From: SKHV01 sp963678565
GTDB lineage: Bacteria > Bacteroidota > Bacteroidia > Bacteroidales > Prolixibacteraceae
Assembly (NCBI GenBank): GCA_963678565.1
Contig: OY782875.1
Span: forward strand, 2,480,001-2,544,000
DNA: 64,000 nucleotides
Reading direction: 5' to 3'
The position numbers were made by a program, and so were the translations under genes. Below are positions 1-8,920 of the stretch, piece by piece. The notes beneath the pieces are model-generated. The model ran no database searches. It was given only the letters and a program-made list of their open reading frames with translations, and was not told the DNA's origin. Each line of letters begins with the position of its first letter. The first letter of the stretch is position 1.

Positions 1-629
1 CGCTACTTGCGTTTTTTGATTCAGATGATGAATTGCATCCCGATAACTTGAAAAACCATATCGAGAAATTTCACAGCAACTCAAAATTGGGAATTAGTTA
101 TGTATTTGCAACTTGTATTCAAGATCAAAAAGTGGTAAGTCGATTTGAAGATAAATTAGAAGGAAATGCTGAATTAAGATTGTTTCAATTAATGCATGGA
201 GTTGGTGCTAGCACTTCAGGCATGTGTGTTTCGAAAAAGGCATTTAATAAAGTGGGGGGATTTGCAGAAGGAATGCCTTCACATCAAGATTTAGATTTTT
301 TTGTTCGTGTTGCTAAAGACTATGAAATTGCGTGGTCGGAAAAACAGCATACCAAAATGTACTGGGATGCTGCCAATCGTATTTCTGACAATAATAAAAA
401 GGTAGTTGGTGGAGCACTATACATGTTGAATAAACATGAAAAAAGAACTAAAGAATTAAATATTTACCATCATGTAGCACGCAAAGTTGCCCGAAAACAA
501 GCCCGATTTGGCAATGATTTAAAAGCAGCTTATGGAACTTTATTTAAAGCAATTAAATTTAAACCAATCTACCTCTATGCTTATGCGTATCTTTTCAAAC
601 TTTTATTTTTAACGATAAAAAACAAATAA
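1..629 (+). CDS. Glycosyltransferase family 2, 5'-truncated by window edge
   Basis: The reading frame (codons from base 3) is open from the window edge to the TAA at 627, so the N-terminus lies outside and about 208 residues are visible. FFDSDDELHPDNL at the left edge is the acidic DxD-type nucleotide-sugar/metal site of GT-A fold enzymes. The later VGGFAEGMPSHQDLDFF matches the GGF...(E/Q)D region that follows the acceptor site in GT2 enzymes. The C-terminal 80 residues are basic and end in an aromatic, hydrophobic stretch that may touch the membrane. It is followed after 16 bases by a methyltransferase and then a GT4 enzyme, so it most likely adds a sugar to a surface polysaccharide or lipid-linked glycan. 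The sugar cannot be told from sequence. Confidence 0.85.
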   Translation, partial: LLAFFDSDDELHPDNLKNHIEKFHSNSKLGISYVFATCIQDQKVVSRFEDKLEGNAELRLFQLMHGVGASTSGMCVSKKAFNKVGGFAEGMPSHQDLDFFVRVAKDYEIAWSEKQHTKMYWDAANRISDNNKKVVGGALYMLNKHEKRTKELNIYHHVARKVARKQARFGNDLKAAYGTLFKAIKFKPIYLYAYAYLFKLLFLTIKNK

Positions 630-645
630 CCTTAAACTATATATT

Positions 646-1260
646 TTGAAAACTCAAGTTGAAGAAAATCATTATGACTTTAATAAATACGTCAATTTAA
701 AAAGATGGAACTCTTATTATATTCAAATAAGAGAAGCAATGAAATTAAATCCCCAAAAGGTTTTATTGATTGGCATTGGAGACGGAATTGTTGCAAATAT
801 TTTAAAACAACAAGGAGTGCAAGTTTTTACAATGGATTATGACGTTTCTCTTGATGTTGATTACGTGAAAGACATCAAAGAGGTTGACACGATTAAAGAT
901 CATTTTGATGTTGTATTATGTTGCCAGGTTTTAGAACATCTTCCATTTTCTGAATTTTATGCAACTATAGAAAAACTAATGTGTATTAGCTCTAATTTGG
1001 TATTATCATTACCAATTCAGCATAATAGAAAGTTATCAATATTCAAATTTCAAAAACTATTTTGGGGCGAAATTAAATTTTCAGTCCCCAAGTATAGAAA
1101 GCATTTCAAATTCGATGGCCAGCATTATTGGGAGCTGAATACCAAAGGTTATTTAAGAAAATCAATAGTAGAAACATTGAATAAAAAATATAAGGTATTA
1201 AATAATTTCACCTTAGCCGAAAATACCTATCACCATTTTTTCATTATTCAGAAAAATTAA
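646..1260 (+). CDS. Class I SAM-dependent methyltransferase
   Basis: A 204-residue protein with TTG as the likely start, 16 bases after the previous stop. VLLIGIGDGIVANIL (about residues 39-53) is the glycine-rich SAM-binding motif I, TMDYD (about 62-66) carries the acidic residue at the end of strand 2, and FDVVLCCQVLEHLP (about 88-101) is the motif seen in Methyltransf_11/23 small-molecule methyltransferases. Lying between two glycosyltransferases, it probably methylates a sugar or a glycan intermediate rather than a protein or nucleic acid. The acceptor is unknown. The TTG start is chosen because the conserved fold begins soon after it and no nearby ATG would keep motif I with a normal N-terminal extension. 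Confidence 0.8.
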   Translation: MKTQVEENHYDFNKYVNLKRWNSYYIQIREAMKLNPQKVLLIGIGDGIVANILKQQGVQVFTMDYDVSLDVDYVKDIKEVDTIKDHFDVVLCCQVLEHLPFSEFYATIEKLMCISSNLVLSLPIQHNRKLSIFKFQKLFWGEIKFSVPKYRKHFKFDGQHYWELNTKGYLRKSIVETLNKKYKVLNNFTLAENTYHHFFIIQKN

Positions 1261-1270
1261 TAGCACTTAA

Positions 1271-2350
1271 ATGAATAAAGTTTGTTTTGTAAATACAGCA
1301 ATTGCATGGGGTGGTGGAGAACACTGGCAACTTGAAACGATTTTGGAATATAAAAACAAAGTTGATATTACCTTAATTACTACCGATAAAGGCAAACTTT
1401 ATGAGCAAGCCGAGGCTCAAAGTATCAAAACCCAATCAATTCATATAAGCAACCTTTCTTTTATCAATCCATTTAAAGTTTTCAAAGCGTATAAAATCAT
1501 TAAGCAATTAAATGTTAAAACCATACTTTTTAACACTTCTAAAGATTTTAAAATGTTTACCATGCCCGCAAAATGGGCAGGTGTGAAAAACATTCTTTAC
1601 CGCAGAGATAATGGAAAACCAATGCGAAGCCATTTATTAAACAAAATCTTATTACGAAATGGAATCACCCATTTTTTACCTTGTTCGAATTACATTGCTA
1701 AAATGGCACTAGCAAAAAACGATCAGCTTTTTCCAAAGCAAAAAATTCAAACGGTTTACAATAGCATCAATCTACAAAAGTGGGATGAAACATCAAGTGA
1801 ACAACTATTTAAGGAGGAAAAATCATTTCTTTTTGGATGTGTTGGGCGTTTGTCGGAAGAAAAAGGGCAATTATTTTTACCAGAAATTGCAAAAATATTA
1901 AAAGAAAAGTCATATCAATTTAAGTTTATTATCGCAGGCACCGGCCCCATTGAAGATGCTTTTAAAGAAAAAATTACATCACTCAATCTTGAAGAATATT
2001 TTGAAATTCTCGGATTCAGACAAGATATAAAATCGATTATGAGTAGCATCGATTGTTTGGTTCTACCATCGCATTGGGAAGGCTTGCCTACCGTTGCACT
2101 CGAGGCAATGGCATGTAATAAGCCTGCAATTTCATTTCATGTTGCAGGCAACCCCGAAGTTATTATAAATAATCAAACTGGTTATACAGTTGAAGCTTTT
2201 GAAATTGAGGCTTTCGCTAATGCAATGATTGCAATGATCGATGATCCTTCAAAGACTATTGAATTAGGTAAAAATGGTCGTCAGCTTGTAGAAAACACCT
2301 TTTCACGACAAGTTACAAACAAGCATCTCGATCAGTTCTTTATCAATTAA
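1271..2350 (+). CDS. Glycosyltransferase family 4 (GT-B fold)
   Basis: A 359-residue cytoplasmic enzyme. The N-terminal Rossmann domain has the acceptor-side GGGEHW (residues 14-19). The C-terminal donor domain begins with GCVGRLSEEKG (189-199), then GTGP (about 223-226) and LPSHWEGLPTVALEAMA (265-281), in which the glutamates of the E-x7-E motif bind the nucleotide-sugar. This is the standard layout of retaining GT4 enzymes such as those building lipopolysaccharide cores and capsules. It starts 10 bases after the methyltransferase gene and closes the glycan cluster. The donor and acceptor sugars cannot be read from sequence. Confidence 0.88.
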   Translation: MNKVCFVNTAIAWGGGEHWQLETILEYKNKVDITLITTDKGKLYEQAEAQSIKTQSIHISNLSFINPFKVFKAYKIIKQLNVKTILFNTSKDFKMFTMPAKWAGVKNILYRRDNGKPMRSHLLNKILLRNGITHFLPCSNYIAKMALAKNDQLFPKQKIQTVYNSINLQKWDETSSEQLFKEEKSFLFGCVGRLSEEKGQLFLPEIAKILKEKSYQFKFIIAGTGPIEDAFKEKITSLNLEEYFEILGFRQDIKSIMSSIDCLVLPSHWEGLPTVALEAMACNKPAISFHVAGNPEVIINNQTGYTVEAFEIEAFANAMIAMIDDPSKTIELGKNGRQLVENTFSRQVTNKHLDQFFIN

Positions 2351-2496
2351 AAGAATTGAAGTATTACAAATTGAAAGAAAATTTGACTATTTCTTACTGT
2401 TTTTCAATTAAAGTCGATAATGCGCTAACTTCAACTGATTAACAAACAGTTAAGTATAAGTTAAAAAGTCAATTTTTACGATTTAATCGAGGCTTC

Positions 2497-2527
2497 TTTA
2501 TATAAGTCAATCAAAAAACTATATTTG
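2497..2527 (+). promoter_or_regulatory. Candidate fabG promoter
   Basis: TATATTTG at 2520-2527 is an exact match to the Bacteroidota -7 box TAnnTTTG, and TTTA at 2497-2500 sits 19 bases upstream where the -33 TTTG is expected (3 of 4 bases). It lies in the 252-base gap between the glycan cluster and fabG and would give a leader of roughly 70 bases. The gap shows nothing else I recognise. Confidence 0.45.
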
Positions 2528-2602
2528 CTTCGGATTTTTCGAAGTATACATTTTGAAAATTCAATTTAATCTGAAATTACAAACAACATTAATTTATATC
2601 AA

Positions 2603-3349
2603 ATGAAATTATTAGAAGGTAAAACTGCAATTATTACTGGTGCTTCACGTGGTATCGGAAAAGCAATTGCTGTTGAGTTTGCTAAAGAAGGGTGTAATAT
2701 CGCCTTTACCGATTTGTTTGAAGATGAGAACATGCAAAATACCGAGTCAGAATTAAATGCACTAGGCATTAAAGCTAAAGGTTATGCTTCAAATGCTGCA
2801 GATTTTGATGATACCGACCGAGTAGTAAAAGAAATTGTAAAAGAATTTGGCACCGTTGACGCATTGGTTAACAACGCAGGTATTACTAAAGATACTTTGT
2901 TGATGCGAATGACTGAAGAACAATGGGATGCAGTAATTAATGTAAACTTGAAATCTGTTTTCAACTTCACAAAAGCTGTTCAAACTACTATGTTAAAGCA
3001 ACGTTCTGGATCAATTATCAATTTAAGTTCGGTAGTAGGTGTAAGCGGAAACGCAGGTCAAGCAAACTACTCTGCTTCGAAAGCCGGAATTATTGGATTT
3101 ACGAAATCGATTGCAAAAGAATTGGGTTCTCGTGGAATTCGTTCTAATGCGATTGCACCAGGATTCATCATTACCGAAATGACAGGTAAAATCCCAGAAG
3201 ATGCGCGTAAAGCATGGGAAGCTTCAATTCCATTAAAACGAGGTGGAAAACCAGAAGAGGTAGCTAAAGTTGCAACTTTCTTAGCTTCTGATTTATCATC
3301 GTATGTAAGCGGTCAGGTATTGAACGTTTGTGGCGCAATGAATACCTAA
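2603..3349 (+). CDS. fabG: 3-oxoacyl-[acyl-carrier-protein] reductase FabG
   Basis: A 248-residue classical short-chain dehydrogenase, the usual FabG length. TGASRGIG (12-19) binds NADPH and NNAG (90-93) stabilises the sheet. The catalytic tetrad is visible as N115, S143, Y156 and K160. FabG reduces 3-oxoacyl-ACP to 3-hydroxyacyl-ACP in the elongation cycle of type II fatty-acid synthesis in the cytoplasm. The gene stands alone with a candidate promoter upstream and a terminator directly downstream, so it is probably monocistronic. Other SDR activities are possible in principle, but the overall sequence and the C-terminal SSYVSGQVLNVCGAMNT are typical of FabG. Confidence 0.93.
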   Translation: MKLLEGKTAIITGASRGIGKAIAVEFAKEGCNIAFTDLFEDENMQNTESELNALGIKAKGYASNAADFDDTDRVVKEIVKEFGTVDALVNNAGITKDTLLMRMTEEQWDAVINVNLKSVFNFTKAVQTTMLKQRSGSIINLSSVVGVSGNAGQANYSASKAGIIGFTKSIAKELGSRGIRSNAIAPGFIITEMTGKIPEDARKAWEASIPLKRGGKPEEVAKVATFLASDLSSYVSGQVLNVCGAMNT

Positions 3350-3371
3350 TTCAGAATTTAAAATATTATTT

Positions 3372-3398
3372 AAACCCGGTACTTTGTATCGGGTTTTT
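3372..3398 (+). terminator. Rho-independent terminator after fabG
   Basis: ACCCGGTA and TATCGGGT form an 8-bp stem (one G-T pair) with a short CTTTG loop, followed by a run of six T. It starts 23 bases past the fabG stop codon. Confidence 0.8.
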
Positions 3399-3430
3399 TA
3401 TTTCTATTTTAGAGCTAAATTCAAGTTTTC

Positions 3431-4318
3431 ATGGCAAACAGAGTGCTATTTATTGGCTTAACCACCATCGACATTCAACACTTTGTTGATAAATTTCCGA
3501 AGTCGAATACAAAAATAAAAGGCGACTATCCATTAATTAATGTTGGAGGGCCAGCTGCGAATGCTGCAATAACTGCATCGTTTTTAGGAACAAAAGTTGA
3601 TTTTTTATCGATTGTTGGTGAAAATGCATTTACCCAATTTATCTATCAAGAATATAAAAAATATGGGGTCAACTTAATTGATGCGCTACAGGGGCATGAA
3701 TTCAACCCCATTTTTGCGTCGGTAATAACCGAAATTGAAAATAGCAATCGAACTATTCTTACACACCATCCCGAATTAACCGAACAGGATTATTCATCAA
3801 TCATAAAAAAAGTAGTAGAAAACAATTACGATATAATCTTTATTGATGGTTTTTATCCTGAACTAGCAATACCAATTTTAAATAATAAGAAGGAGAGTTG
3901 CGTGATTTTTGATGGTGGAAGCTGGAAAGCACACTTAAAAAACATGCTCAGTTTTATTGATATTGCAATTTGTTCCGACAATTTCACACCTCCAAACACA
4001 AATAATCACACAGAAGTGTTTAATTTTCTAGCAAATCAACAGATTCCAGACAAAATAATTACTAGAGGAGAACAAAGCATTTTATTTCAACATCTAAATT
4101 CACAATTGAAAGAAATTTCGGTTGAAAAAGTTGCTGCGATTGATACATTAGCTGCAGGAGATATTTTTCATGGTAGCTTTGTTCATGAATTCCTACAAAG
4201 TAACGATATTGAAAGTGCATTGATAAAAGCTTCTAAAATTGCAGCTTTATCTACAACAACAAAAGGACCACGAAAGTGGATGAAATTACTAGATTCTGAA
4301 AAAAATATTCATCTTTAA
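3431..4318 (+). CDS. PfkB/ribokinase-family carbohydrate kinase
   Basis: A 295-residue kinase. GGPAANAA (39-46) is the substrate-side PfkB signature, and DTLAAGDIFHGSF (238-250) is the second signature with the catalytic base D244 and the anion hole. The usual DTxGAGD has an alanine in place of the first glycine here, a variant also met in sugar kinases of this family. It should phosphorylate a sugar or sugar-like substrate with ATP in the cytoplasm; the substrate (ketohexose, nucleoside or other) is not clear. It is followed 40 bases later by a membrane PP2C phosphatase on the same strand, so the two may be co-transcribed. Confidence 0.85.
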   Translation: MANRVLFIGLTTIDIQHFVDKFPKSNTKIKGDYPLINVGGPAANAAITASFLGTKVDFLSIVGENAFTQFIYQEYKKYGVNLIDALQGHEFNPIFASVITEIENSNRTILTHHPELTEQDYSSIIKKVVENNYDIIFIDGFYPELAIPILNNKKESCVIFDGGSWKAHLKNMLSFIDIAICSDNFTPPNTNNHTEVFNFLANQQIPDKIITRGEQSILFQHLNSQLKEISVEKVAAIDTLAAGDIFHGSFVHEFLQSNDIESALIKASKIAALSTTTKGPRKWMKLLDSEKNIHL

Positions 4319-4358
4319 GGAAGTAATTTCGTAATTTACAACTTGTACTACGTCAACT

Positions 4359-6188
4359 GTGAAGAATCTAAAGCTAAATAGAAAACTAAACATTATTCAT
4401 ATCACCCATTTCGCGGTAATATTGTTGTTTATTATTGCAACAAACTTCGTTTTTGTTCGCCAATTGTTGTTTGAAAAAGTACAGAAAAACATTGAGCTAA
4501 GTACTCAATCCTTTTATGAGCAAAACATTCACGAATTAAATCAAATTAGAATTATCATTGATCTTATAAAGGAAAACCCAACTTCAGGCAATGTTCTTGA
4601 AAACCCATTGGTAAGATATTCCTTAAAACACAATGATATTTTTAACTACATAAGGGTTTATAACGAGTCAGAAAAAGAATTAATTGAGGACTCAACTTCT
4701 GATTATGAATTAATTGAACAATTAAATCGCAGCAATCAAACTAGTTTATTTAGTTTACGCATTCCTGAAGATTCAATTTTTACTTCGATTACCTATTTAG
4801 AGAAATTAGACAGCAATAAGGTGTTGGTAATTAATTATTCGAATGAAAAATTAAATAAATATATACCGTCGTTAAATAAACTATCCGACGGTGGAATTTC
4901 TGCAATCTACAGCAAACAAGCAAGTAAAATCATATACCATCCTGATTTAAAAGAAAATAACTACAGTACAATACAATCTGATTTAAGCAAAATTACAGAA
5001 AAGTTCATTGCCGAACAGCAAAAAAATTCCGACAGCATCCAGGATGGATACTTATTGAAAAATATTCATCTTTCAGAACGTAATGGTCCATATTTAATAC
5101 ATGCTATTTACAATCCAACGTTAGATTGGTTTTACATTGTAGGCCAACCTTATCTGAAAGTGTATTCGAGTATTTACGACTATTTTAAAAAATCAAGTAT
5201 CGTATTGTTAATCATTGTATTCGTAATGATTTGGCTAACAATAGGTGCCAATATGAAGCAGTTTATTCCATTACGAAAAGCAATTAATGAATTGTCGAAT
5301 AATGAATTCATAAAACTAAATTCAAATAATTACAAAAATGAAATTTTGCTGATTAATCACAGTAGCGAAATGCTTAAAAAGCAGATTAATCGTTACAAAC
5401 AGTCGTATGAGCAAGCATTGGAGTCGAAAAAGCAACGAGAACAAGATTTGCTTCTAGCTAAACAGTTACAAAAAAATATTCTACCATCGCCAAACCCGAA
5501 ATTTAAATCGGCTTCGAATATTGATATTAGCATTTTCTCAAAATCAAAATTCGAAGTAGGAGGGGATTTGTACGATTATTTTTTGATCGACAAAGACCAT
5601 CTTTTATTTTCAATTGGAGATGTATCTGGAAAAGGTATTTCTTCGGCACTTTATATGACCTTTGTTCATACCTTATTACGTGCCATTGCGAACCCACAAC
5701 TAAAATGCAATGAAATACTTGAGTTTTTAAATAACAAGTTGCTCGATGATAACATTAGTGATTTGTTTGTGACCATGTTTATTGGCATATTAAATTATAA
5801 AACAGGATCGCTCGAATACAGTAATGCCGCACACACGCATCCATTTTTAATTGAGAAAAATGGGAACATTAAAAGTCTAGATCAAAACCATGGAATACCG
5901 ATTGGAATTTATAAGAATAAAAAGTACAACATCTCTAGTATTCAATTAAATAACAAAGATAATCTCTTTTTGTACACCGATGGACTTTCTGATGCCGCTG
6001 ATGAAAACGGAATGAAATATAATGCCTCAGTTTTAAAATACAACTTAATGGGAACGTGGTTCTTAAACGCAAAAGAAACAATTGCAAAAATACACAATAG
6101 CGTAAAAGAATTTAAAGGAAATGTCGGACAGGAAGATGATATGACTTTAATGAGTGTCAAGTTCAAGCAGCTCCCATCCGACATTTAA
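4359..6188 (+). CDS. Membrane sensor with PP2C/SpoIIE serine-threonine phosphatase domain
   Basis: A 609-residue protein from a GTG start. A membrane segment at about 15-34 and a second at about 279-299 flank a 240-residue extracytoplasmic region of unassigned, possibly Cache-like, fold. A HAMP-like and coiled-coil linker (about 300-370) leads to a SpoIIE/PP2C domain. GGDLYD (401-406) and GDVSGKG (420-426) carry metal-binding aspartates, and QEDDMTLM near the end carries another. Such RsbU-like proteins remove phosphate from an anti-sigma-factor antagonist or similar target in answer to an outside signal. No anti-sigma or antagonist gene is seen nearby, so the partner is unknown. It converges with clpC, leaving only 5 bases between stop codons. 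Confidence 0.85.
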   Translation: MKNLKLNRKLNIIHITHFAVILLFIIATNFVFVRQLLFEKVQKNIELSTQSFYEQNIHELNQIRIIIDLIKENPTSGNVLENPLVRYSLKHNDIFNYIRVYNESEKELIEDSTSDYELIEQLNRSNQTSLFSLRIPEDSIFTSITYLEKLDSNKVLVINYSNEKLNKYIPSLNKLSDGGISAIYSKQASKIIYHPDLKENNYSTIQSDLSKITEKFIAEQQKNSDSIQDGYLLKNIHLSERNGPYLIHAIYNPTLDWFYIVGQPYLKVYSSIYDYFKKSSIVLLIIVFVMIWLTIGANMKQFIPLRKAINELSNNEFIKLNSNNYKNEILLINHSSEMLKKQINRYKQSYEQALESKKQREQDLLLAKQLQKNILPSPNPKFKSASNIDISIFSKSKFEVGGDLYDYFLIDKDHLLFSIGDVSGKGISSALYMTFVHTLLRAIANPQLKCNEILEFLNNKLLDDNISDLFVTMFIGILNYKTGSLEYSNAAHTHPFLIEKNGNIKSLDQNHGIPIGIYKNKKYNISSIQLNNKDNLFLYTDGLSDAADENGMKYNASVLKYNLMGTWFLNAKETIAKIHNSVKEFKGNVGQEDDMTLMSVKFKQLPSDI

Positions 6189-6193
6189 TAGTT

Positions 6194-8719
6194 TTACTTT
6201 TTAGCAGGTAAAACCTTGATTTTAATTTTATCTTTTTTAGAATCAAAGCCTATTGAAAGCGTATCTCCTTTAACAATCGACGATTTCAAAATCGCTTCAG
6301 CCATTTCATCTTCTAATAGTTTTTGAATTGCTCTTTTAAGTGGACGAGCTCCATACATCGGATCAAATCCTTTTTTGGCAATGTATTTCTTCGCTGCAGG
6401 TGAAATTTTAATGCTATAGTTTAACTCTTTCACTCGACTATATAGGCCTTTCAATTCAATATCGATAATGCTATTGATATCTTTCTCAGTTAACGGATTA
6501 AACACAATTACATCATCAACACGATTTAAAAATTCAGGAGCAAAGGCTTTCTTTAATGCTTTTTGAATTACAGTATTGGCATGCGCCGATTCTGCTTCTT
6601 GAGTATTAGGTGTATTAAATCCAACACCTTTACCAAAATCATTCAATTGACGTGAGCCAATATTTGAAGTCATAATGATAATGGTATTTTTAAAATCAAC
6701 CCTTCGACCTAAACTGTCTGTTAAAATACCTTCATCAAGCACTTGCAACAACAAATGAAAAACATCGGGATGCGCTTTTTCAATCTCATCCAATAACACT
6801 ACCGAATATGGTTTTCTTCTAACTTTTTCCGTTAGTTGTCCACCTTCTTCATAACCAACATATCCCGGAGGAGCTCCAACCAAACGCGAAACCGCAAATT
6901 TCTCCATATATTCACTCATATCAATTCGAATCATTGAATCGTATGAATCGAATAAATAACGGGCTAACACTTTAGCAAGTTGTGTTTTACCAACCCCTGT
7001 TGGACCTAAGAACACAAAAGAACCAATTGGCTTGTTTGGATCTTTTAATCCAGCACGATTACGCTGAATTGCTTTAACAATTTTCACAATTGCCTGATCT
7101 TGACCAACAACGCTGCCTTTTAGGTCTTCACCCATAGTTACCAAACGTTTGCTTTCTGCTTGTGCAACCCGTTGAACAGGAATTCCCGACATCATTGCCA
7201 CAACTTCTGCAACCTTATCTTCTGTTACTGTTTCGCGATGATTGATCAATTCATTTTGCCACTTATCATTTTCTTTATCAAGCTCTTGGATTAAGTTTTT
7301 CTCTTTGTCGCGATAACTTGCTGCCAATTCAAAATTTTGATCTTTTACTGCTTTTATTTTATCGTCGCGCGTAACTTCAATCTTTTCTTCAATTTTAATG
7401 ATTCGTTCTGGTACATTAATATTGGCAATATGTACTCTCGAACCGGCTTCATCTAAAGCATCGATTGCCTTGTCGGGTAAATGCCGATCGGTGATATAAC
7501 GTGCTGTTAATTTCACACAAGCATCAATGGCTTCAGGTGTAAAAACAACATTATGATGATCCTCGTAACGAGCTTTAATATTGTTTAATATTTGGACCGT
7601 TTCGTCATTAGAAGTAGGATCAACCATTACTTTCTGGAAGCGACGCTCCAAAGCACCATCCTTTTCAATATTCTGGCGATATTCATCTAAAGTAGTGGCA
7701 CCGATACACTGAATGTCGCCACGTGCTAAGGCGGGTTTAAGCATGTTAGCTGCATCAAGCGATCCAGTAGCTCCACCGGCACCAACAATGGTATGAATCT
7801 CGTCGATAAACAAAATCACATTGTCGACCTTCGATAATTCATTTAAAATGGCTTTCATTCGTTCTTCAAACTGCCCTCGGTATTTTGTGCCTGCTACAAT
7901 TGAAGCCAAGTCTAAAGAAACGACTCTTTTATCGAACAAAATTCTGGAAACCTTCTTTTCCATTATTCGAATTGCCAAACCTTCAGCAATTGCAGATTTA
8001 CCAACTCCGGGTTCACCAATTAAAATTGGATTGTTTTTCTTTCTTCTACTTAATATTTGTGCAATACGCTCAATCTCTTTGTCGCGTCCAACAATCGGAT
8101 CTAAACTACCTTCATCAGCCGCTTTGGTAATGTCTATTCCAAAGTTGTCTAATACAGGAGTTTCTGATTTCGAGCCATGAGAACTTCCACCTCCGCCACC
8201 AGAAGTAGGGGTTGGTTTTTGCGAAAAAATATCGTTTCCTTCATCATCGCCATCTCCAGGGATTTCTGATTTAGGATCTAGTTTGTTTTTGTTATAGTCT
8301 TCCAATTGCGATTTAATTATGTAATAACTCATGTTAAATTCTCTTAATAACTTAGCAACAGGGGTGCTTTCGTCCCGCAATATTGCCAATAATAGGTGTG
8401 CGGTATTAATCGATTCTCCACCTAAAGCTCTTGCTTCTAAGTAAACCAGTTTTAGTACTTTTTCAACCGACTTTAATAACTGAATCGAACTTGAAGAATC
8501 CACAGCTTTTTCTGTACGAATAGATGATTCGAGTTTGTTTTTCAGTTCACTCAAATCAATACCCATATTTCGTAAAATATCAATTGCTGCACCTTCTCCA
8601 TCTCGTAAGATGCCCAATAGTACATGTTCATTTCCTATAAAATCATTTCCATTTCGGATTGCCTCTTCACGGCTATAGGATAATACATCTTTTATTTTTG
8701 GTGAAAATTTTGAATCCAT
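6194..8719 (-). CDS. clpC: ATP-dependent Clp protease ATP-binding subunit ClpC
   Basis: An 841-residue AAA+ unfoldase. The N-terminal Clp-N repeats (about 1-145) are followed by a glycine/serine-rich linker and the first AAA module with GEPGVGKS and the Walker B FIDEIHT. A UVR-like coiled-coil insertion (about 425-470) sets ClpC apart from ClpA and ClpB. The second module has GPTGVGKT and VVLLDEIEKAHPDVF. Near the end of module 2, the region that carries the ClpP-binding loop is present. ClpC unfolds substrates and feeds them to ClpP, and in Bacteroidota it is a general housekeeping and stress unfoldase. No clpP or mcsA/B gene is in the window. It is divergent from gyrA across about 200 bases. 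Confidence 0.95.
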   Translation of the reverse strand: MDSKFSPKIKDVLSYSREEAIRNGNDFIGNEHVLLGILRDGEGAAIDILRNMGIDLSELKNKLESSIRTEKAVDSSSSIQLLKSVEKVLKLVYLEARALGGESINTAHLLLAILRDESTPVAKLLREFNMSYYIIKSQLEDYNKNKLDPKSEIPGDGDDEGNDIFSQKPTPTSGGGGGSSHGSKSETPVLDNFGIDITKAADEGSLDPIVGRDKEIERIAQILSRRKKNNPILIGEPGVGKSAIAEGLAIRIMEKKVSRILFDKRVVSLDLASIVAGTKYRGQFEERMKAILNELSKVDNVILFIDEIHTIVGAGGATGSLDAANMLKPALARGDIQCIGATTLDEYRQNIEKDGALERRFQKVMVDPTSNDETVQILNNIKARYEDHHNVVFTPEAIDACVKLTARYITDRHLPDKAIDALDEAGSRVHIANINVPERIIKIEEKIEVTRDDKIKAVKDQNFELAASYRDKEKNLIQELDKENDKWQNELINHRETVTEDKVAEVVAMMSGIPVQRVAQAESKRLVTMGEDLKGSVVGQDQAIVKIVKAIQRNRAGLKDPNKPIGSFVFLGPTGVGKTQLAKVLARYLFDSYDSMIRIDMSEYMEKFAVSRLVGAPPGYVGYEEGGQLTEKVRRKPYSVVLLDEIEKAHPDVFHLLLQVLDEGILTDSLGRRVDFKNTIIIMTSNIGSRQLNDFGKGVGFNTPNTQEAESAHANTVIQKALKKAFAPEFLNRVDDVIVFNPLTEKDINSIIDIELKGLYSRVKELNYSIKISPAAKKYIAKKGFDPMYGARPLKRAIQKLLEDEMAEAILKSSIVKGDTLSIGFDSKKDKIKIKVLPAKK

Positions 8720-8845
8720 AGTCTTTATCTCTGTTTACCATTACTAATATACAATATTTCATCTCTATTTTATAATATAGACAAACGAATATGCCATATT
8801 GTTGAAATGTTAATAAAAGCTATTAAAATTTTTAAAATATAAGGG

Positions 8846-8876
8846 TTTTGAGCAGTGCTATTTAATTCGAATTTTG
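8846..8876 (+). promoter_or_regulatory. Candidate gyrA promoter
   Basis: TTTTG at 8846-8850 and GAATTTTG at 8869-8876 (7 of 8 to TAnnTTTG) are 18 bases apart. Transcription would start about 8883, some 38 bases before the ATG at 8921. This placement also argues against the upstream in-frame GTG at 8855 being the translation start. Confidence 0.4.
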
Positions 8877-8920
8877 TATTTTTAGAGGTTTTTAAAAAAT
8901 ACTTTTACACATATTCACAT

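Noticed and set aside
7821..8180. 119-residue plus-strand frame inside clpC
   Set aside because: It is a shadow of the well-conserved clpC sequence and has no start context or motif of its own.
8855..8920. Upstream GTG start for gyrA
   Set aside because: The extra 22 residues are not GyrA-like and a candidate promoter overlaps them; the ATG at 8921 gives the usual N-terminus.
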